DNA of 64,000 nucleotides from an uncultured Oscillospiraceae bacterium (GCA_934593275.1 CAKTQE010000006.1:1-64000), one strand, 5' to 3'. Counted from the first letter of the stretch, positions 19,942 through 28,330 are shown. Notes: generated by a model not told the origin, from the sequence alone. Numbers and translations: made by a program.

Positions 19942-20757
19942 ATGAAAAAGACCATTTCCATTGTACTTGCACTGACCCTGTGCCTGGGGCTGCTGACCGC
20001 CTGCGGCAGCAAGTCCGGCTCCGATGACAAGACCATCACCGTTGCCGCCTCCCCCACGCCCCACGCCGAAATTCTGAAAGTTGCCGGAGAAGTCCTGGCC
20101 AAGGACGGCTGGACCCTGAAAGTCACCGAGTACGCCGACTATGTGGTACCCAACAACGTAGTAGAGGACGGCGAGTGCGATGCCAACTACTTCCAGCACC
20201 AGCCCTACCTGGATACCTTCAACGCCGAAAACGGCACCCATCTGGTAAGCGTTGCCGCCATCCACTATGAGCCTTTCGGCATCTACGCCGGTACCAAGAG
20301 TGCCATTGCAGACCTTTCCAGCGGCGACAAAATCGCCATCCCCAATGACGGCTCCAACCGCGCCCGGGCATTGCTCCTGCTGGAGGCCAACGGCATCATC
20401 AAGCTGAAAGACGGCGTGGGCATGGAAGCCACCGCCCTGGATATTGCCGAGAACCCCACAAATGTGGAGATCGTAGAGATGGAAGCCGCCCAGATCGCCG
20501 GTGTCCGTGACTCCGTGGCTCTGGCCGTCATCAACGGCAACTACGCCCTGAACGCCGGTCTGAACGCCGGTACCGACGCTCTGGCCACCGAAGACCCCAA
20601 CTCCGTTTCCGCCCAGACCTACGCAAACGTCCTGGTGGTCAAGGAGGGCAACGAGAACACCGAAAAGACCCAGGCCCTGGTAAAGGCACTGACCAGCCAG
20701 GAAGTCAAGGATTACATCAATAACACCTACTCCGGTGCCGTTGTCCCCATTTTCTAA
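19942..20757 (+). CDS. metQ: Methionine-binding lipoprotein
   Basis: 271 residues of the NlpA/MetQ family. The signal peptide ends at the lipobox LLTAC with the lipidated cysteine at C21. The mature part begins with ITVAASPTPHAEILKV and continues with DYVVPNN and FQHQPYLDTFN, all characteristic of MetQ. It captures methionine outside the membrane for MetI/MetN. It follows metI after 57 bp with GAAGGAG upstream, and a strong terminator closes the operon. Confidence 0.95.
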   Translation: MKKTISIVLALTLCLGLLTACGSKSGSDDKTITVAASPTPHAEILKVAGEVLAKDGWTLKVTEYADYVVPNNVVEDGECDANYFQHQPYLDTFNAENGTHLVSVAAIHYEPFGIYAGTKSAIADLSSGDKIAIPNDGSNRARALLLLEANGIIKLKDGVGMEATALDIAENPTNVEIVEMEAAQIAGVRDSVALAVINGNYALNAGLNAGTDALATEDPNSVSAQTYANVLVVKEGNENTEKTQALVKALTSQEVKDYINNTYSGAVVPIF

Positions 20758-20773
20758 GCATTCCGAAAATAGC

Positions 20774-20810
20774 AAGCCCCCGTTCCAAAACCGGAACGGG
20801 GGTTCGTTTT
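20774..20810. terminator. Bidirectional terminator between metQ and the DHHW gene
   Basis: Perfect 10-bp stem CCCCCGTTCC/GGAACGGGGG (20777-20786 and 20793-20802) between convergent genes, with T-rich sequence on the plus side. Confidence 0.82.
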
Positions 20811-21882
20811 ATTTAAGCGTCTCGCTATTGTTCAGCACCAGGGTGCTATAGAGGAACAGCACATCACAGTCTGTAAAATCCACCAGTTTTCCCAGCCGCT
20901 CCGGGCTGAGATAGCGGATGTCCACCAGGGTGATTTCCCGGTATTGCTCCAAAAAATAGGGGGCAATGCTGCTGCCAAAGGAATCCCGGAAGAGGATCAG
21001 TCTGTTGTCCGGGGCCTGGGGATTTTCCAGGGTCACCAGGGACAGAGAACCGGACAGGAAAAATTCATAGGCATCCCGGCCATTCAGGGTCTCCCAGTCG
21101 TACAGGCCCATCTCCTTGCGGTTTTCCCCATCCCAGACCTTTACATTTTCAAAGGCGGGCTGCCACAGATACCGGATCGGCTCACCTTTCATGGGCAGCG
21201 CGGACTGACCGGCATAGACCCCCAGAAAATCCTCTTTGGCCTGACGAATTTCACCGTTTTCTGTCAGAGGTTTCCCCATGGCGGTACTCAGGGTCTGGGC
21301 CGCTTCAAAAAGGACTTCCTGCCGCCAGTGGGTATCCGTGCGGTAGAAGCTATCCAGGTTCAGGGTGTCTGACAGGTCAATGAAAGAAGCAAAGGGCATT
21401 TTTTCTTGCAGGCGGTTCCTCAGGGCGGCAAAATCCAGCTTTGGTACAGGCAGAAACTGGCTCTTATCCGGAATGGCCGCCACATAAACCCGCTGGCTGC
21501 CTGAGAGATACCGGTCATACACCGCCCCAAACCGTTTGGCGGCATAGTCAATGGACTCTTCGTTCAGCGGGTATTCCAGCTGGGCAAAATACCCCTCCCG
21601 GCTTTCGTAGATGCCATTGTTGTCCTGCCGCCCCAGAAGCTTGACGGAAAACAGGGCCTTGGCCCGGCGAAAGCCCTCCCGAAAGGGAAACTGGTCCTGG
21701 GTGTAGCTTTCAAAATTGGAGGCAAAGCTGCCGCTGAGGAAGCTGTTCCAGGAGATTTTGGGCATCTGGGCCAGCTTCCGCCGCTCGGTAAGGGAGGCAT
21801 CCTTGTCTTTTCCAAACCAGCAGCCCAGAGTCAGGGCCGCAAACAGTACCGGAAGCACCCAAAAGGTATTCTTTTGTTTCAT
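20809..21882 (-). CDS. DHHW-family protein (AlgX/AlgJ-like partner of MBOAT)
   Basis: 357 residues with an N-terminal hydrophobic anchor (FWVLPVLFAALTLGCWF, about 7-23). The segment RTDTHWRQ at about 180 matches the DHHW-type motif (here DTHW), a Ser-His-Asp hydrolase-like group that works with MBOAT acyltransferases. A later FRDSFGSSIAPYF carries the nucleophile-type serine block. It is the last gene of the sigma/MBOAT operon, 10 bp after the MBOAT stop. The start at 21882 has AGGAGG upstream; a longer upstream reading frame overlaps the MBOAT gene and lacks a ribosome site. Likely role: transfer of acyl groups to an extracellular polymer. Confidence 0.82.
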   Translation of the reverse strand: MKQKNTFWVLPVLFAALTLGCWFGKDKDASLTERRKLAQMPKISWNSFLSGSFASNFESYTQDQFPFREGFRRAKALFSVKLLGRQDNNGIYESREGYFAQLEYPLNEESIDYAAKRFGAVYDRYLSGSQRVYVAAIPDKSQFLPVPKLDFAALRNRLQEKMPFASFIDLSDTLNLDSFYRTDTHWRQEVLFEAAQTLSTAMGKPLTENGEIRQAKEDFLGVYAGQSALPMKGEPIRYLWQPAFENVKVWDGENRKEMGLYDWETLNGRDAYEFFLSGSLSLVTLENPQAPDNRLILFRDSFGSSIAPYFLEQYREITLVDIRYLSPERLGKLVDFTDCDVLFLYSTLVLNNSETLK

Positions 21883-21892
21883 AGAGGCCTCC

Positions 21893-23287
21893 TTAAAAGC
21901 GGAAATAGAGGAAAGGATTGTAAGACCCATCCACCAAAAAGGCGGTGCAAAGCAGCAGCACCAGGCACATAGACCCAGGTACCACCAGGGCGGCGCACCG
22001 GGGCCACCGTTTCTGAATGCGGTCAAACCCGGCCTTGGGCAGCCCCGTGGCCCCTACAGCCGCCACCAGAAACAATAGGGCGTTGCTTCTGAGAAGATAC
22101 ACCGCCTCCTGGGATACCATCGGCAGCCCCCCAAGGCCCAGCATCCCCCGGATACAGCCAAAAGCCTCTTGCAGGCTCCCGGCATCAAACAGCACAAAGC
22201 CGAAAACCACCGCCAGAAGCACATAGACATGGGAAAGCAGCTTCTGCTTTTGAAGTCTTTCCAGCAGCCAAAGCTTTTCAAGAATCAGCAAGGCCCCAAA
22301 GTACAGCCCCCAGCAGATGAAATTCCAGGCCGCTCCATGCCAGAAGCCGGTGAGAAACCAGACCACCAGGATATTTCGCAGCTGGCACCACTTCCCCCGG
22401 CGGTTTCCTCCCAGGGGAATGTACACATAGTCCCGAAACCAGGTTCCCAGGGAAATGTGCCACCGCCGCCAGAACTCCGTAATGCTGCGGGATACATAAG
22501 GATGCCGAAAGTTTTCCGGGAAATGGAAGCCAAACATCCGGCCCAGGCCAATGGCCATGTCGCTGTAGCCGGAAAAATCAAAATAAATGTGCAGGGTGTA
22601 GGCGGCGGCATACATCCAGGAAAACAGGACGCTGCCGTCCTGGGTTCCATGCCAGGCGGTACAAACTTCACCTAACAGGTTGGCAAGCAATATCTTTTTT
22701 CCCAACCCCACCAGAAACCGGCCCGCCCCCAGGCGGCAGTTTTGGGGGTTTATCCTTCTGCTTTTCAGTTGGGGGGCCACGTCTGAATACCGGACGATAG
22801 GCCCCGCGATCAGCTGGGGGAAAAAGGCCACGTAACAGGCCAAGTCTATAAAATTCCGCTGGGCCGGAACCTGGCCCCGGTAGACATCCACCGTATAGCT
22901 CATGATTTGAAAAGTATAAAAGCTGATGCCAATGGGCAGGGCCAGCCCCAGCAAGGGCAGGTGCAGTCCAAAAAGGCTATTGATGTTTTCCAGAAAAAAG
23001 TCCGTGTACTTATAGTACACCAAAAAGCTCAGACTGGACATGACGGACAGTCCCAGCAGCAGCTTCCCCAAGCTGCTTCCCCGGGTCTTTTCCAGCCCCA
23101 GGCCGAAGAAATACCCCAGGGCCACCGCCAGAAGCATCATCAGCACCAGCTTCGGCTCCCCCCAGCCGTAAAAAATCAGGCTAAACAGGAGCAGCACCGT
23201 GTTTTTCCCCTTTGGGGGGATCAGAAAATAGCTGAGCAGCACGGCAGGGAGAAAGTAATATAAAAACGGGATGCTGGAAAAGAGCAT
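21893..23287 (-). CDS. MBOAT-family O-acyltransferase (AlgI/DltB-like)
   Basis: 464-residue polytopic membrane protein. The N-terminus MLFSSIPFLYYFLPAVLLSY and the loop PQLIAGPIVRYSDV are typical of AlgI-type acyltransferases. The family's invariant histidine is seen in TGFWHGAAWNF at about 318. These proteins move acyl groups (usually acetyl) across the membrane to a periplasmic or extracellular acceptor. The DHHW partner follows and a DUF4358 lipoprotein precedes it, the usual companions in Clostridia. The polymer modified is unknown: no teichoic acid or alginate genes are nearby. Confidence 0.92.
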   Translation of the reverse strand: MLFSSIPFLYYFLPAVLLSYFLIPPKGKNTVLLLFSLIFYGWGEPKLVLMMLLAVALGYFFGLGLEKTRGSSLGKLLLGLSVMSSLSFLVYYKYTDFFLENINSLFGLHLPLLGLALPIGISFYTFQIMSYTVDVYRGQVPAQRNFIDLACYVAFFPQLIAGPIVRYSDVAPQLKSRRINPQNCRLGAGRFLVGLGKKILLANLLGEVCTAWHGTQDGSVLFSWMYAAAYTLHIYFDFSGYSDMAIGLGRMFGFHFPENFRHPYVSRSITEFWRRWHISLGTWFRDYVYIPLGGNRRGKWCQLRNILVVWFLTGFWHGAAWNFICWGLYFGALLILEKLWLLERLQKQKLLSHVYVLLAVVFGFVLFDAGSLQEAFGCIRGMLGLGGLPMVSQEAVYLLRSNALLFLVAAVGATGLPKAGFDRIQKRWPRCAALVVPGSMCLVLLLCTAFLVDGSYNPFLYFRF

Positions 23288-23296
23288 GGTTTTTCC

Positions 23297-23878
23297 TTAT
23301 CCCTCCGCCGGGGCTTCTACCAAGAGTTCTGCCCCCAGGGCCAAGGCACTGTTCTTAAAGTCCTGAATCAGGTCGTCTGCGCCGTAGGCGGTGATCACGT
23401 AGCTTCCCTGCCGCAGTACCAGCATGGTGTCCGGGAAGCCGCACATCCAGTGGTTGGACTGGACCAAGGTCTGATAATCCTTGGCAAAGGTTTCCGCGTC
23501 CTTGCCATCCTGGAGTTCCATAACGGCGGAGCAGAACGTATTGGTATTCATCATGTGCATCAGGGTGGCTGCCTGGGGCTTTACCATGTCCATGAGGGCT
23601 TGGTCCACCAGGATTTGGTACTGGAAGCTCTCCCCATAGGTGCCGATGTCATAGGCTCCGGCCCCCTCGGTATCGTGGGCCTCGTCACCACCGGCGGCGG
23701 GGAATTCCTCGGTCATGCCGGAGGCAATGGCCATCAGCAAATCCAGGGCGGAGGCATACTGGGGGGAGCCATGAGTGGTGTCAGAGGGGGTGGTGGGGGC
23801 GGTATTGCCGCCGCACCCGGCGAAAAGTCCCAGGCACAGCAGGCCGGTCAGAATCATAGAAGCAATTTTTTTCATCAT
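23297..23878 (-). CDS. DUF4358-type lipoprotein
   Basis: 193 residues. The signal peptide ends at lipobox LFAGC with C23 lipidated, followed by a Thr/Ser/Pro-rich linker. The body has FAKDYQTLVQSNHWMCGFPD and ends LGAELLVEAPAEG. DUF4358 lipoproteins are regular neighbours of MBOAT genes in Clostridia; their function is not established. The start is ATG at 23878 (the next codon is also ATG), with AAAGGA upstream. It is 9 bp upstream of the MBOAT gene and 11 bp after the putative anti-sigma gene. Confidence 0.78.
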   Translation of the reverse strand: MMKKIASMILTGLLCLGLFAGCGGNTAPTTPSDTTHGSPQYASALDLLMAIASGMTEEFPAAGGDEAHDTEGAGAYDIGTYGESFQYQILVDQALMDMVKPQAATLMHMMNTNTFCSAVMELQDGKDAETFAKDYQTLVQSNHWMCGFPDTMLVLRQGSYVITAYGADDLIQDFKNSALALGAELLVEAPAEG

Positions 23879-23889
23879 TATTTTTCCTT

Positions 23890-24414
23890 TCAGTTGTTGG
23901 TTTCCTGCCAAACGGTCACATCGCCGGAGTCTTCCGGCTGGGCCAGCAGCAGGTATTGTTTTTCTCCTTGGGTCACCCCCAGGGAAAAGCAGTCGGCTCT
24001 ATCCGGCAGGATGCACCAGAGAAACTCTGTTTTTTCCTCCAGGGTCAGGCAGGTGTGTTCCTCCCCATGAAGCACCAGGGAGGTGTTTTCCCCGGCGGTG
24101 ACGGTAAGGGTGCCGTTCTTTCCCGGATCCACGGCCACAGGGATGTCCAGGGTCTCCACCGCCCGGAAGGTCATGGGAACCGGTTCCGGCTGGTAGGTCA
24201 CGGTCCCACCCAGTACATTTTGCCCGTTTATCCGGACTTTTAACGGCTGGGGTCTCACAAGAGCCAGCCCCGCCACCAGTAGCCCACAGGCGGCAAGGGA
24301 CACCAGGGGCCTTAAATAGAGCCGTTTTGGAGGTGCTTTGAATGTGGCCGCTTCTTCGATGTAGCGGCTGTCCAGGCCCGTGATTGCCTGGGCAATGGCA
24401 TGTTTTTTATCCAT
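23890..24414 (-). CDS. Putative anti-sigma factor, single-pass membrane protein
   Basis: 174 residues: a cytoplasmic N-terminal segment of about 32 residues (MDKKHAIAQAITGLDSRYIE), one transmembrane helix at about 34-54 (LVSLAACGLLVAGLALV), then an extracellular domain of about 115 residues. No HxxxCxxC zinc anti-sigma motif is present and the family was not recognised. It directly follows the ECF sigma gene (12 bp, with AAAGGAG) and matches the shape of anti-sigma factors, so that role is inferred. The two cysteines in the outer part (about C120 and C133) could form a disulfide. Confidence 0.6.
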   Translation of the reverse strand: MDKKHAIAQAITGLDSRYIEEAATFKAPPKRLYLRPLVSLAACGLLVAGLALVRPQPLKVRINGQNVLGGTVTYQPEPVPMTFRAVETLDIPVAVDPGKNGTLTVTAGENTSLVLHGEEHTCLTLEEKTEFLWCILPDRADCFSLGVTQGEKQYLLLAQPEDSGDVTVWQETNN

Positions 24415-24426
24415 GGTTCCACTCCT

Positions 24427-24987
24427 TTAGAGAAAAACGTCCTGAGCGTTTAAGTATTTCCGCAGCCGGTCCCGGATACGGCTCAGCCGGGTTTTGACCT
24501 GGCCTTGGCTTAATCCCAGATCCCGGGCCATTTCTTCATAGGACTGGCAGGAAAAATACCGGCGGACAAACAGAACCCGGTCCAGCTCCTTTTCTGTTTC
24601 CAGAAAGGCATTGAGGCTCCGGCTCAGTTCCCCGGCCCACAGGGCTTCCTCCGGGGTGTTGGGGTCCGGGATGCAGTCTGCCAGTTCCTCCAGAGAAAGG
24701 GTGAACCGTTCCCCTGCCCGCTTCTGGGCCGTCTGGGCCTGATAGCGGTTGATGGCCAGGTTGCGGATAATTTTGGCAAAGTAAGCCCGAAGCTGCTTGG
24801 GCCGTTCCGGGGGAATGGCATTCCAAGCCCTGAGCCACAGGTCATTCAGGCACTCCTGGCTGTCCTCCTGGTTTTCCAGAATATTCCGGGCAACGCTCAG
24901 ACAGTAGGACCCGTATTTTTCCTGGGCTTCCAGGATCCCCGCCTGGTCCCGGCAGAAGAAGAGTTCAATAATGGCATGGTCATTCAT
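24427..24987 (-). CDS. ECF-type RNA polymerase sigma factor
   Basis: 186 residues. Region 2 covers about 10-80 (EDSQECLNDLWLRAWNAIPP). Region 4 near the C-terminus has the helix-turn-helix SYEEMARDLGLSQGQVKTRL. Regions 1 and 3 are absent, as in ECF sigmas. The start is ATG at 24987 with GAGG 6 nt upstream; an upstream GTG gives four extra residues but overlaps the ribosome site. An ECF-style promoter lies immediately upstream, suggesting positive autoregulation. It heads the operon sigma, anti-sigma, DUF4358, MBOAT, DHHW. Confidence 0.93.
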   Translation of the reverse strand: MNDHAIIELFFCRDQAGILEAQEKYGSYCLSVARNILENQEDSQECLNDLWLRAWNAIPPERPKQLRAYFAKIIRNLAINRYQAQTAQKRAGERFTLSLEELADCIPDPNTPEEALWAGELSRSLNAFLETEKELDRVLFVRRYFSCQSYEEMARDLGLSQGQVKTRLSRIRDRLRKYLNAQDVFL

Positions 24988-25004
24988 AAGCGTCCTCACC
25001 TATA

Positions 25005-25032
25005 TAGACAGGGAATTTTATAAAAGGTTACA
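25005..25032 (-). promoter_or_regulatory. Probable ECF promoter in front of the sigma operon
   Basis: Minus strand TGTAACC (25026-25032), 16-bp spacer and GTCTA (25005-25009). This resembles ECF elements with an AAC core in the -35 and a GTC core in the -10. It lies 18 bp before the sigma start codon. Confidence 0.6.
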
Positions 25033-25060
25033 GGGTTTCAAAAAAATTTTTGCTTCCCAC

Positions 25061-25089
25061 AGTATAGCATAAAATACAGCCAATTGCAA
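25061..25089 (-). promoter_or_regulatory. Housekeeping promoter of the sigma operon
   Basis: Minus strand TTGCAA (25084-25089), 17-bp spacer and TATACT (25061-25066). It would give basal transcription, with the ECF site adding signal-dependent transcription. Its -35 abuts the T-run of the jag terminator. Confidence 0.6.
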
Positions 25090-25120
25090 AAATTACCGTC
25101 TCCCGGCAGGGAGACGGTAA
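25088..25120 (-). terminator. Terminator after jag
   Basis: Perfect 12-bp stem, arms 25093-25104 and 25109-25120, followed on the minus strand by TTTTT. Confidence 0.82.
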
Positions 25121-25130
25121 TGCTTGTTCT

Positions 25131-26042
25131 TTAGCGGACGTATTCGATCACAACGCAGCGGTTGGGTTCCACACCGGTGGAATGGGTGGTGATGTTCTCC
25201 ATATCCTGGAGGGCGGCGTGGATCACATGCCGCTCATAGGCGTTCATGGGTTCCAGGGTGGTGCGGCGGCGGACTTTCAGGACCTGCTGGGCTTTCTTCC
25301 GGGCATACCGGCGCAGGCTCTCCTCCCGCTTCTGGCGGTAGCTCTCCGCATCCACGTTGACCCGGATGTGGCCCTCCACTTCCCGGTTGATGGCGTAGTT
25401 GCACAGGTGCTGAATGGCATCCAGGGTATCACCCCGGCGGCCGATGAGATAACCCAGGTCCTCCCCTACCAGGTCCACCTGATAGGTATTGCCGTTTTCT
25501 TTCCAGCAATGGGGGACGGCCTTGGAATCCATGTGGGTCAGCAAGCCTTTCAGGAACAGCTCGATTTTCTCTTCCACAGAGCCTTCCGGCGCGGCTACGT
25601 ACTCCCGGGGTGCCACAGATGCCTCCCGCTGGGGCTTCGGCTCTCTGGGGGCCTTGGGCTGCTGGGGCCGGGGAGCCTTAGGGGCCTCCGGAGCTTTCTC
25701 CTGCTTGGGTGCTTCTGCCTTGGGGGCTTCCACCTTGGTATCTTCGGCTTTCACCTGGGCTTTGGGGGCTTCCGCCTTGGGGGCCACGGGCTTGGGAGCC
25801 GGGGCGGGCTTGGGCTTCCGGGAAGCAGAGGACAGAGCAACCTTGGGGGCCGCGGGTACTTCGTCCGGGGCCTCGTAGGTCACCTGGACCTTGGCAGGCT
25901 GGGCACCGAAGCCCAGGAAGCCGGACTTTGCCTGCTGCAGCACCTGAACGGAAACGCTGTCCCGATCCAGGCCCAGCTGGGCAAGGGCGGACTCGATGGC
26001 CAGATCAATGGTCTTGCCACTGGCGACAAGGGTTTTTTCCAT
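25131..26042 (-). CDS. jag: Jag/KhpB RNA-binding protein (SpoIIIJ-associated)
   Basis: 303 residues: an N-terminal Jag domain (about 1-52, with GFLGFGAQPAKV), a long Ala/Pro/Lys/Glu-rich linker at about 55-145 (repeated PKAEAPK), a KH domain (about 155-225, with YLIGRRGDTLDAIQHL) and a C-terminal R3H domain ending in GVEPNRCVVIEY. Jag proteins bind RNA and affect cell elongation in Firmicutes. It follows yidC by 3 bp, the usual rnpA-yidD-yidC-jag order. The start at 26042 has GGAGG-type sequence upstream. The linker is longer than in Bacillus Jag. Confidence 0.94.
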   Translation of the reverse strand: MEKTLVASGKTIDLAIESALAQLGLDRDSVSVQVLQQAKSGFLGFGAQPAKVQVTYEAPDEVPAAPKVALSSASRKPKPAPAPKPVAPKAEAPKAQVKAEDTKVEAPKAEAPKQEKAPEAPKAPRPQQPKAPREPKPQREASVAPREYVAAPEGSVEEKIELFLKGLLTHMDSKAVPHCWKENGNTYQVDLVGEDLGYLIGRRGDTLDAIQHLCNYAINREVEGHIRVNVDAESYRQKREESLRRYARKKAQQVLKVRRRTTLEPMNAYERHVIHAALQDMENITTHSTGVEPNRCVVIEYVR

Positions 26043-26045
26043 GAT

Positions 26046-27293
26046 TTATTCCTCCTGGCTGTGGTGGGCGTAACGGTTGGGGTCGTAGGCACGGCCCTTG
26101 CAGTAGGGACGGTCCGCAATGCCGGAAAGAGTCTCTTTCTCTTCTTTCTCCTGGGGCAGCTGGCCCTTCTTGGCGGCATACTCCCGGGCGGCCTCTGCCT
26201 TGGCGGCAGCTTCCTGCTCCCGCTGCTGCTTCTGCAGACGCTTCTTGCTGGTATTTTCGGTAATGCCGTCAGGATTCTCGGCACGGCGCTGGGCGCGGAC
26301 ACGTTCTTTTTCCGCTTCCAGCTTGTCCTGCTCCATACGCCGCTTCAGGCGTTCGGCATCCTCGGCATCGTAAATCTTGCGGTAACGCTTGTTGAGGACC
26401 ACATCCTCCACGGTACGGACCACGCCGCCCACAAACCAGTAAAGGGACAGGGCGCAGGGTACGGTGAAGCCGATCCACAGCATCATCAAAGGCATGGTCA
26501 GCATCATGACCTTGTTGGTCTGGGCAGCCTGGGAATTCTCCACAGCCTCTTTGTCCTGAATGCCGTCCTGATTGGTGACCAGGGAGTTATTCTGCTTCTG
26601 CATGATCAGCATAGACACCACCTGATAACCGGCAGAGGACAGGGCGATCAGCAGAGAGCCGATGTGCGCCCAGTTCCAGGCCCAGGTGGAGGCAAAGACG
26701 TTAAACTGGGGAACGGCACCCAGGTCGATGCCGATAAAGCCAAAGTTGATACCGCTCAGGGCCAGGTCGCTGATGCCGGGAACGGCAGCCTTGATGGCCT
26801 CGGCGTACTGGGGGATATACTGGGCGGCGATCATCTGGTGGTAATAGGCGTTGCCGGCGAACAGCTCCGGGTCAATGCCCTTGATGACCTCAACGATCTG
26901 GTTGGCCACCTCCAGGTTTTCGTGGAGCATGTAGACAATGGGCTGGCGCACCACGGTATACAGGGGGATCAGCAGCAGCATGGGTACAAAGCTCCACAGG
27001 CAGCCACCGCCCATGGATACGCCTTCTTCTCTGTAAAGCTCCTGGATGGCCTGGTTCTGCCGGTTGGGATCATCGGCATAGCGACGCTGAATGTCCTGCA
27101 TTCTGGGGGTCAGACGGGACATTTTCATCATGCTCTTTTTGGACTTGGCGGTGATGGGCAGCAGCACCAGCTGCACCAGAACAGCAAACAGGATCAGAGC
27201 CATGCCGTAGTTACCGGTAACCCGGTACAGCAGCTCCATCAGGTAGCCAAAGGGAACCTGGATCACGTCCGCAATGTGGAATGACAGTAACAT
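26046..27293 (-). CDS. yidC: YidC/Oxa1/SpoIIIJ membrane protein insertase
   Basis: 415 residues of the YidC/Oxa1/Alb3 family, which inserts proteins into the membrane alone or with SecYEG. The core has five membrane segments, beginning NYGMALILFAVLVQLVLLPI at about 27-46 and then KSKKSMMKMSRLTPRMQDIQ. There is no lipobox. The C-terminal 110 residues are a highly charged helical tail (RRMEQDKLEAEKERVRAQRR) that can bind ribosomes. Start at 27293 with AAAGGAGG upstream. yidD and rnpA precede it, and jag follows. Confidence 0.96.
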   Translation of the reverse strand: MLLSFHIADVIQVPFGYLMELLYRVTGNYGMALILFAVLVQLVLLPITAKSKKSMMKMSRLTPRMQDIQRRYADDPNRQNQAIQELYREEGVSMGGGCLWSFVPMLLLIPLYTVVRQPIVYMLHENLEVANQIVEVIKGIDPELFAGNAYYHQMIAAQYIPQYAEAIKAAVPGISDLALSGINFGFIGIDLGAVPQFNVFASTWAWNWAHIGSLLIALSSAGYQVVSMLIMQKQNNSLVTNQDGIQDKEAVENSQAAQTNKVMMLTMPLMMLWIGFTVPCALSLYWFVGGVVRTVEDVVLNKRYRKIYDAEDAERLKRRMEQDKLEAEKERVRAQRRAENPDGITENTSKKRLQKQQREQEAAAKAEAAREYAAKKGQLPQEKEEKETLSGIADRPYCKGRAYDPNRYAHHSQEE

Positions 27294-27313
27294 GGACTTT
27301 CCTCCTTTGAAAG

Positions 27314-27526
27314 TCACGGCACAGGGTCGTAAAGATCTCCTTTGTAAAAGGGATGGCAGCGGGACAGACGTTTGATCGCCAACCAGCCTCCCTTTAACGC
27401 GCCGTATTTTTGGATCGCTTCATAAGCATAGGCGGAACAAGTGGGCCGAAACCGGCACCTGGCGGGAAAATAAGGGGAGATGCAACGGGAGTAGAAGCGG
27501 ATCAGGGACAGCAGCAGTTTTTTCAC
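27314..27526 (-). CDS. yidD: Membrane protein insertion efficiency factor YidD
   Basis: 70-residue YidD: the core [20 protein letters not shown] and [20 protein letters not shown] is intact with its conserved cysteines, ending in [15 protein letters not shown]. It aids YidC-dependent insertion in E. coli. The gene overlaps rnpA by 4 bp at its start and lies 20 bp before yidC. Confidence 0.95.
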   Translation of the reverse strand: MKKLLLSLIRFYSRCISPYFPARCRFRPTCSAYAYEAIQKYGALKGGWLAIKRLSRCHPFYKGDLYDPVP

Positions 27527-27867
27527 GGTTCATCCTCACGCAGCAGCCCCGCTTTCTGGGCCAGACGCAGGAAACTGGCGGTCAGCTTGTCAAAAGGAGC
27601 CTCCACCGCCCGGGTCCGGGCCACCACCACAATATCCCAACCGGGGGTAAACCGCTCCTCATGGAGCCTGTAAACCTCTCTCAACCGCCGGCGGGTCCGA
27701 TTGCGGACCACCGCATGGCCCAGCTTTTTGCTGACGGTGATGCCCAGGCGATTTTTGCCCAGATGGTTGCGCCGGGCATACAGCACCAGGAGTCCATCGG
27801 CATAGCCCTGGGACCGGTAGAGCCGCTGAAAAATGTGGTTAAGCTTCAAACTGCTGGAAAACTTCAT
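27523..27867 (-). CDS. rnpA: Ribonuclease P protein component
   Basis: 114 residues; protein subunit of RNase P, which trims tRNA 5' ends. The RNA-binding motif [15 protein letters not shown] is present at about 52-66, after [11 protein letters not shown]. The start at 27867 has AGGAG about 9 nt upstream, lying inside the T-run of the rpmH terminator. It overlaps yidD by 4 bp. Confidence 0.95.
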   Translation of the reverse strand: MKFSSSLKLNHIFQRLYRSQGYADGLLVLYARRNHLGKNRLGITVSKKLGHAVVRNRTRRRLREVYRLHEERFTPGWDIVVVARTRAVEAPFDKLTASFLRLAQKAGLLREDEP

Positions 27868-27881
27868 GCTTTTCTTCTCCT

Positions 27882-27926
27882 AAAAAGGGAGCGGGGCGAA
27901 TGTGTCATTCACCCCGCTTAGCTCCC
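27882..27926 (-). terminator. Attenuator-like terminator between rpmH and rnpA
   Basis: Minus-strand nested stem (GGGAGC with GCTCCC, GCGGGG with CCCCGC, then GAATG with CATTC) followed by TTTTT and then AGGAG for rnpA. It would let rpmH be made in excess, with partial read-through into rnpA-yidD-yidC-jag. Confidence 0.75.
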
Positions 27927-27973
27927 GTTTCGCTCTCGCGCGCATATTTCCTTGTGTTCACAGGGGCGGCGCA

Positions 27974-28108
27974 TCAGGCGGACAGAACCTTGCGGCCTCT
28001 TGCACGGCGGCGGGCCAGAACCTTACGGCCATTGGCGGTAGCCATTCTCTGACGGAAACCGTGGACCTTGGAACGGTGACGATTGCTGGGCTGATAGGTA
28101 CGCTTCAT
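27974..28108 (-). CDS. rpmH: 50S ribosomal protein L34
   Basis: 44 residues: the standard [20 protein letters not shown] start, then [20 protein letters not shown]. An AGGAGG is visible upstream. dnaA is not beside it; a strong promoter and then the capA-like gene lie upstream. Confidence 0.97.
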   Translation of the reverse strand: MKRTYQPSNRHRSKVHGFRQRMATANGRKVLARRRARGRKVLSA

Positions 28109-28204
28109 TACGGATACACCTCCTAATACGCTAAAATCATATGCTCGACAGCCAAAAAGGCCGCAGCAACACAAATGAACAGACCACTACGGTCATGCCC
28201 GCTC

Positions 28205-28233
28205 ATTATAACCGAAAAAGCCGGGAAGGTCAA
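28205..28233 (-). promoter_or_regulatory. Promoter of rpmH-rnpA-yidD-yidC-jag
   Basis: Minus strand TTGACC (28228-28233), 17-bp spacer and TATAAT (28205-28210). A leader of about 90 nt follows to the rpmH start. Confidence 0.8.
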
Positions 28234-28330
28234 CATTTTTTTCATATTCCCCCGGATTTTTTTCGGACAACACCCCACAATCCGGCAAAAGCCCCGGTGC
28301 CGCCCTGTCTGGGACGGCAGGGAGACAACT

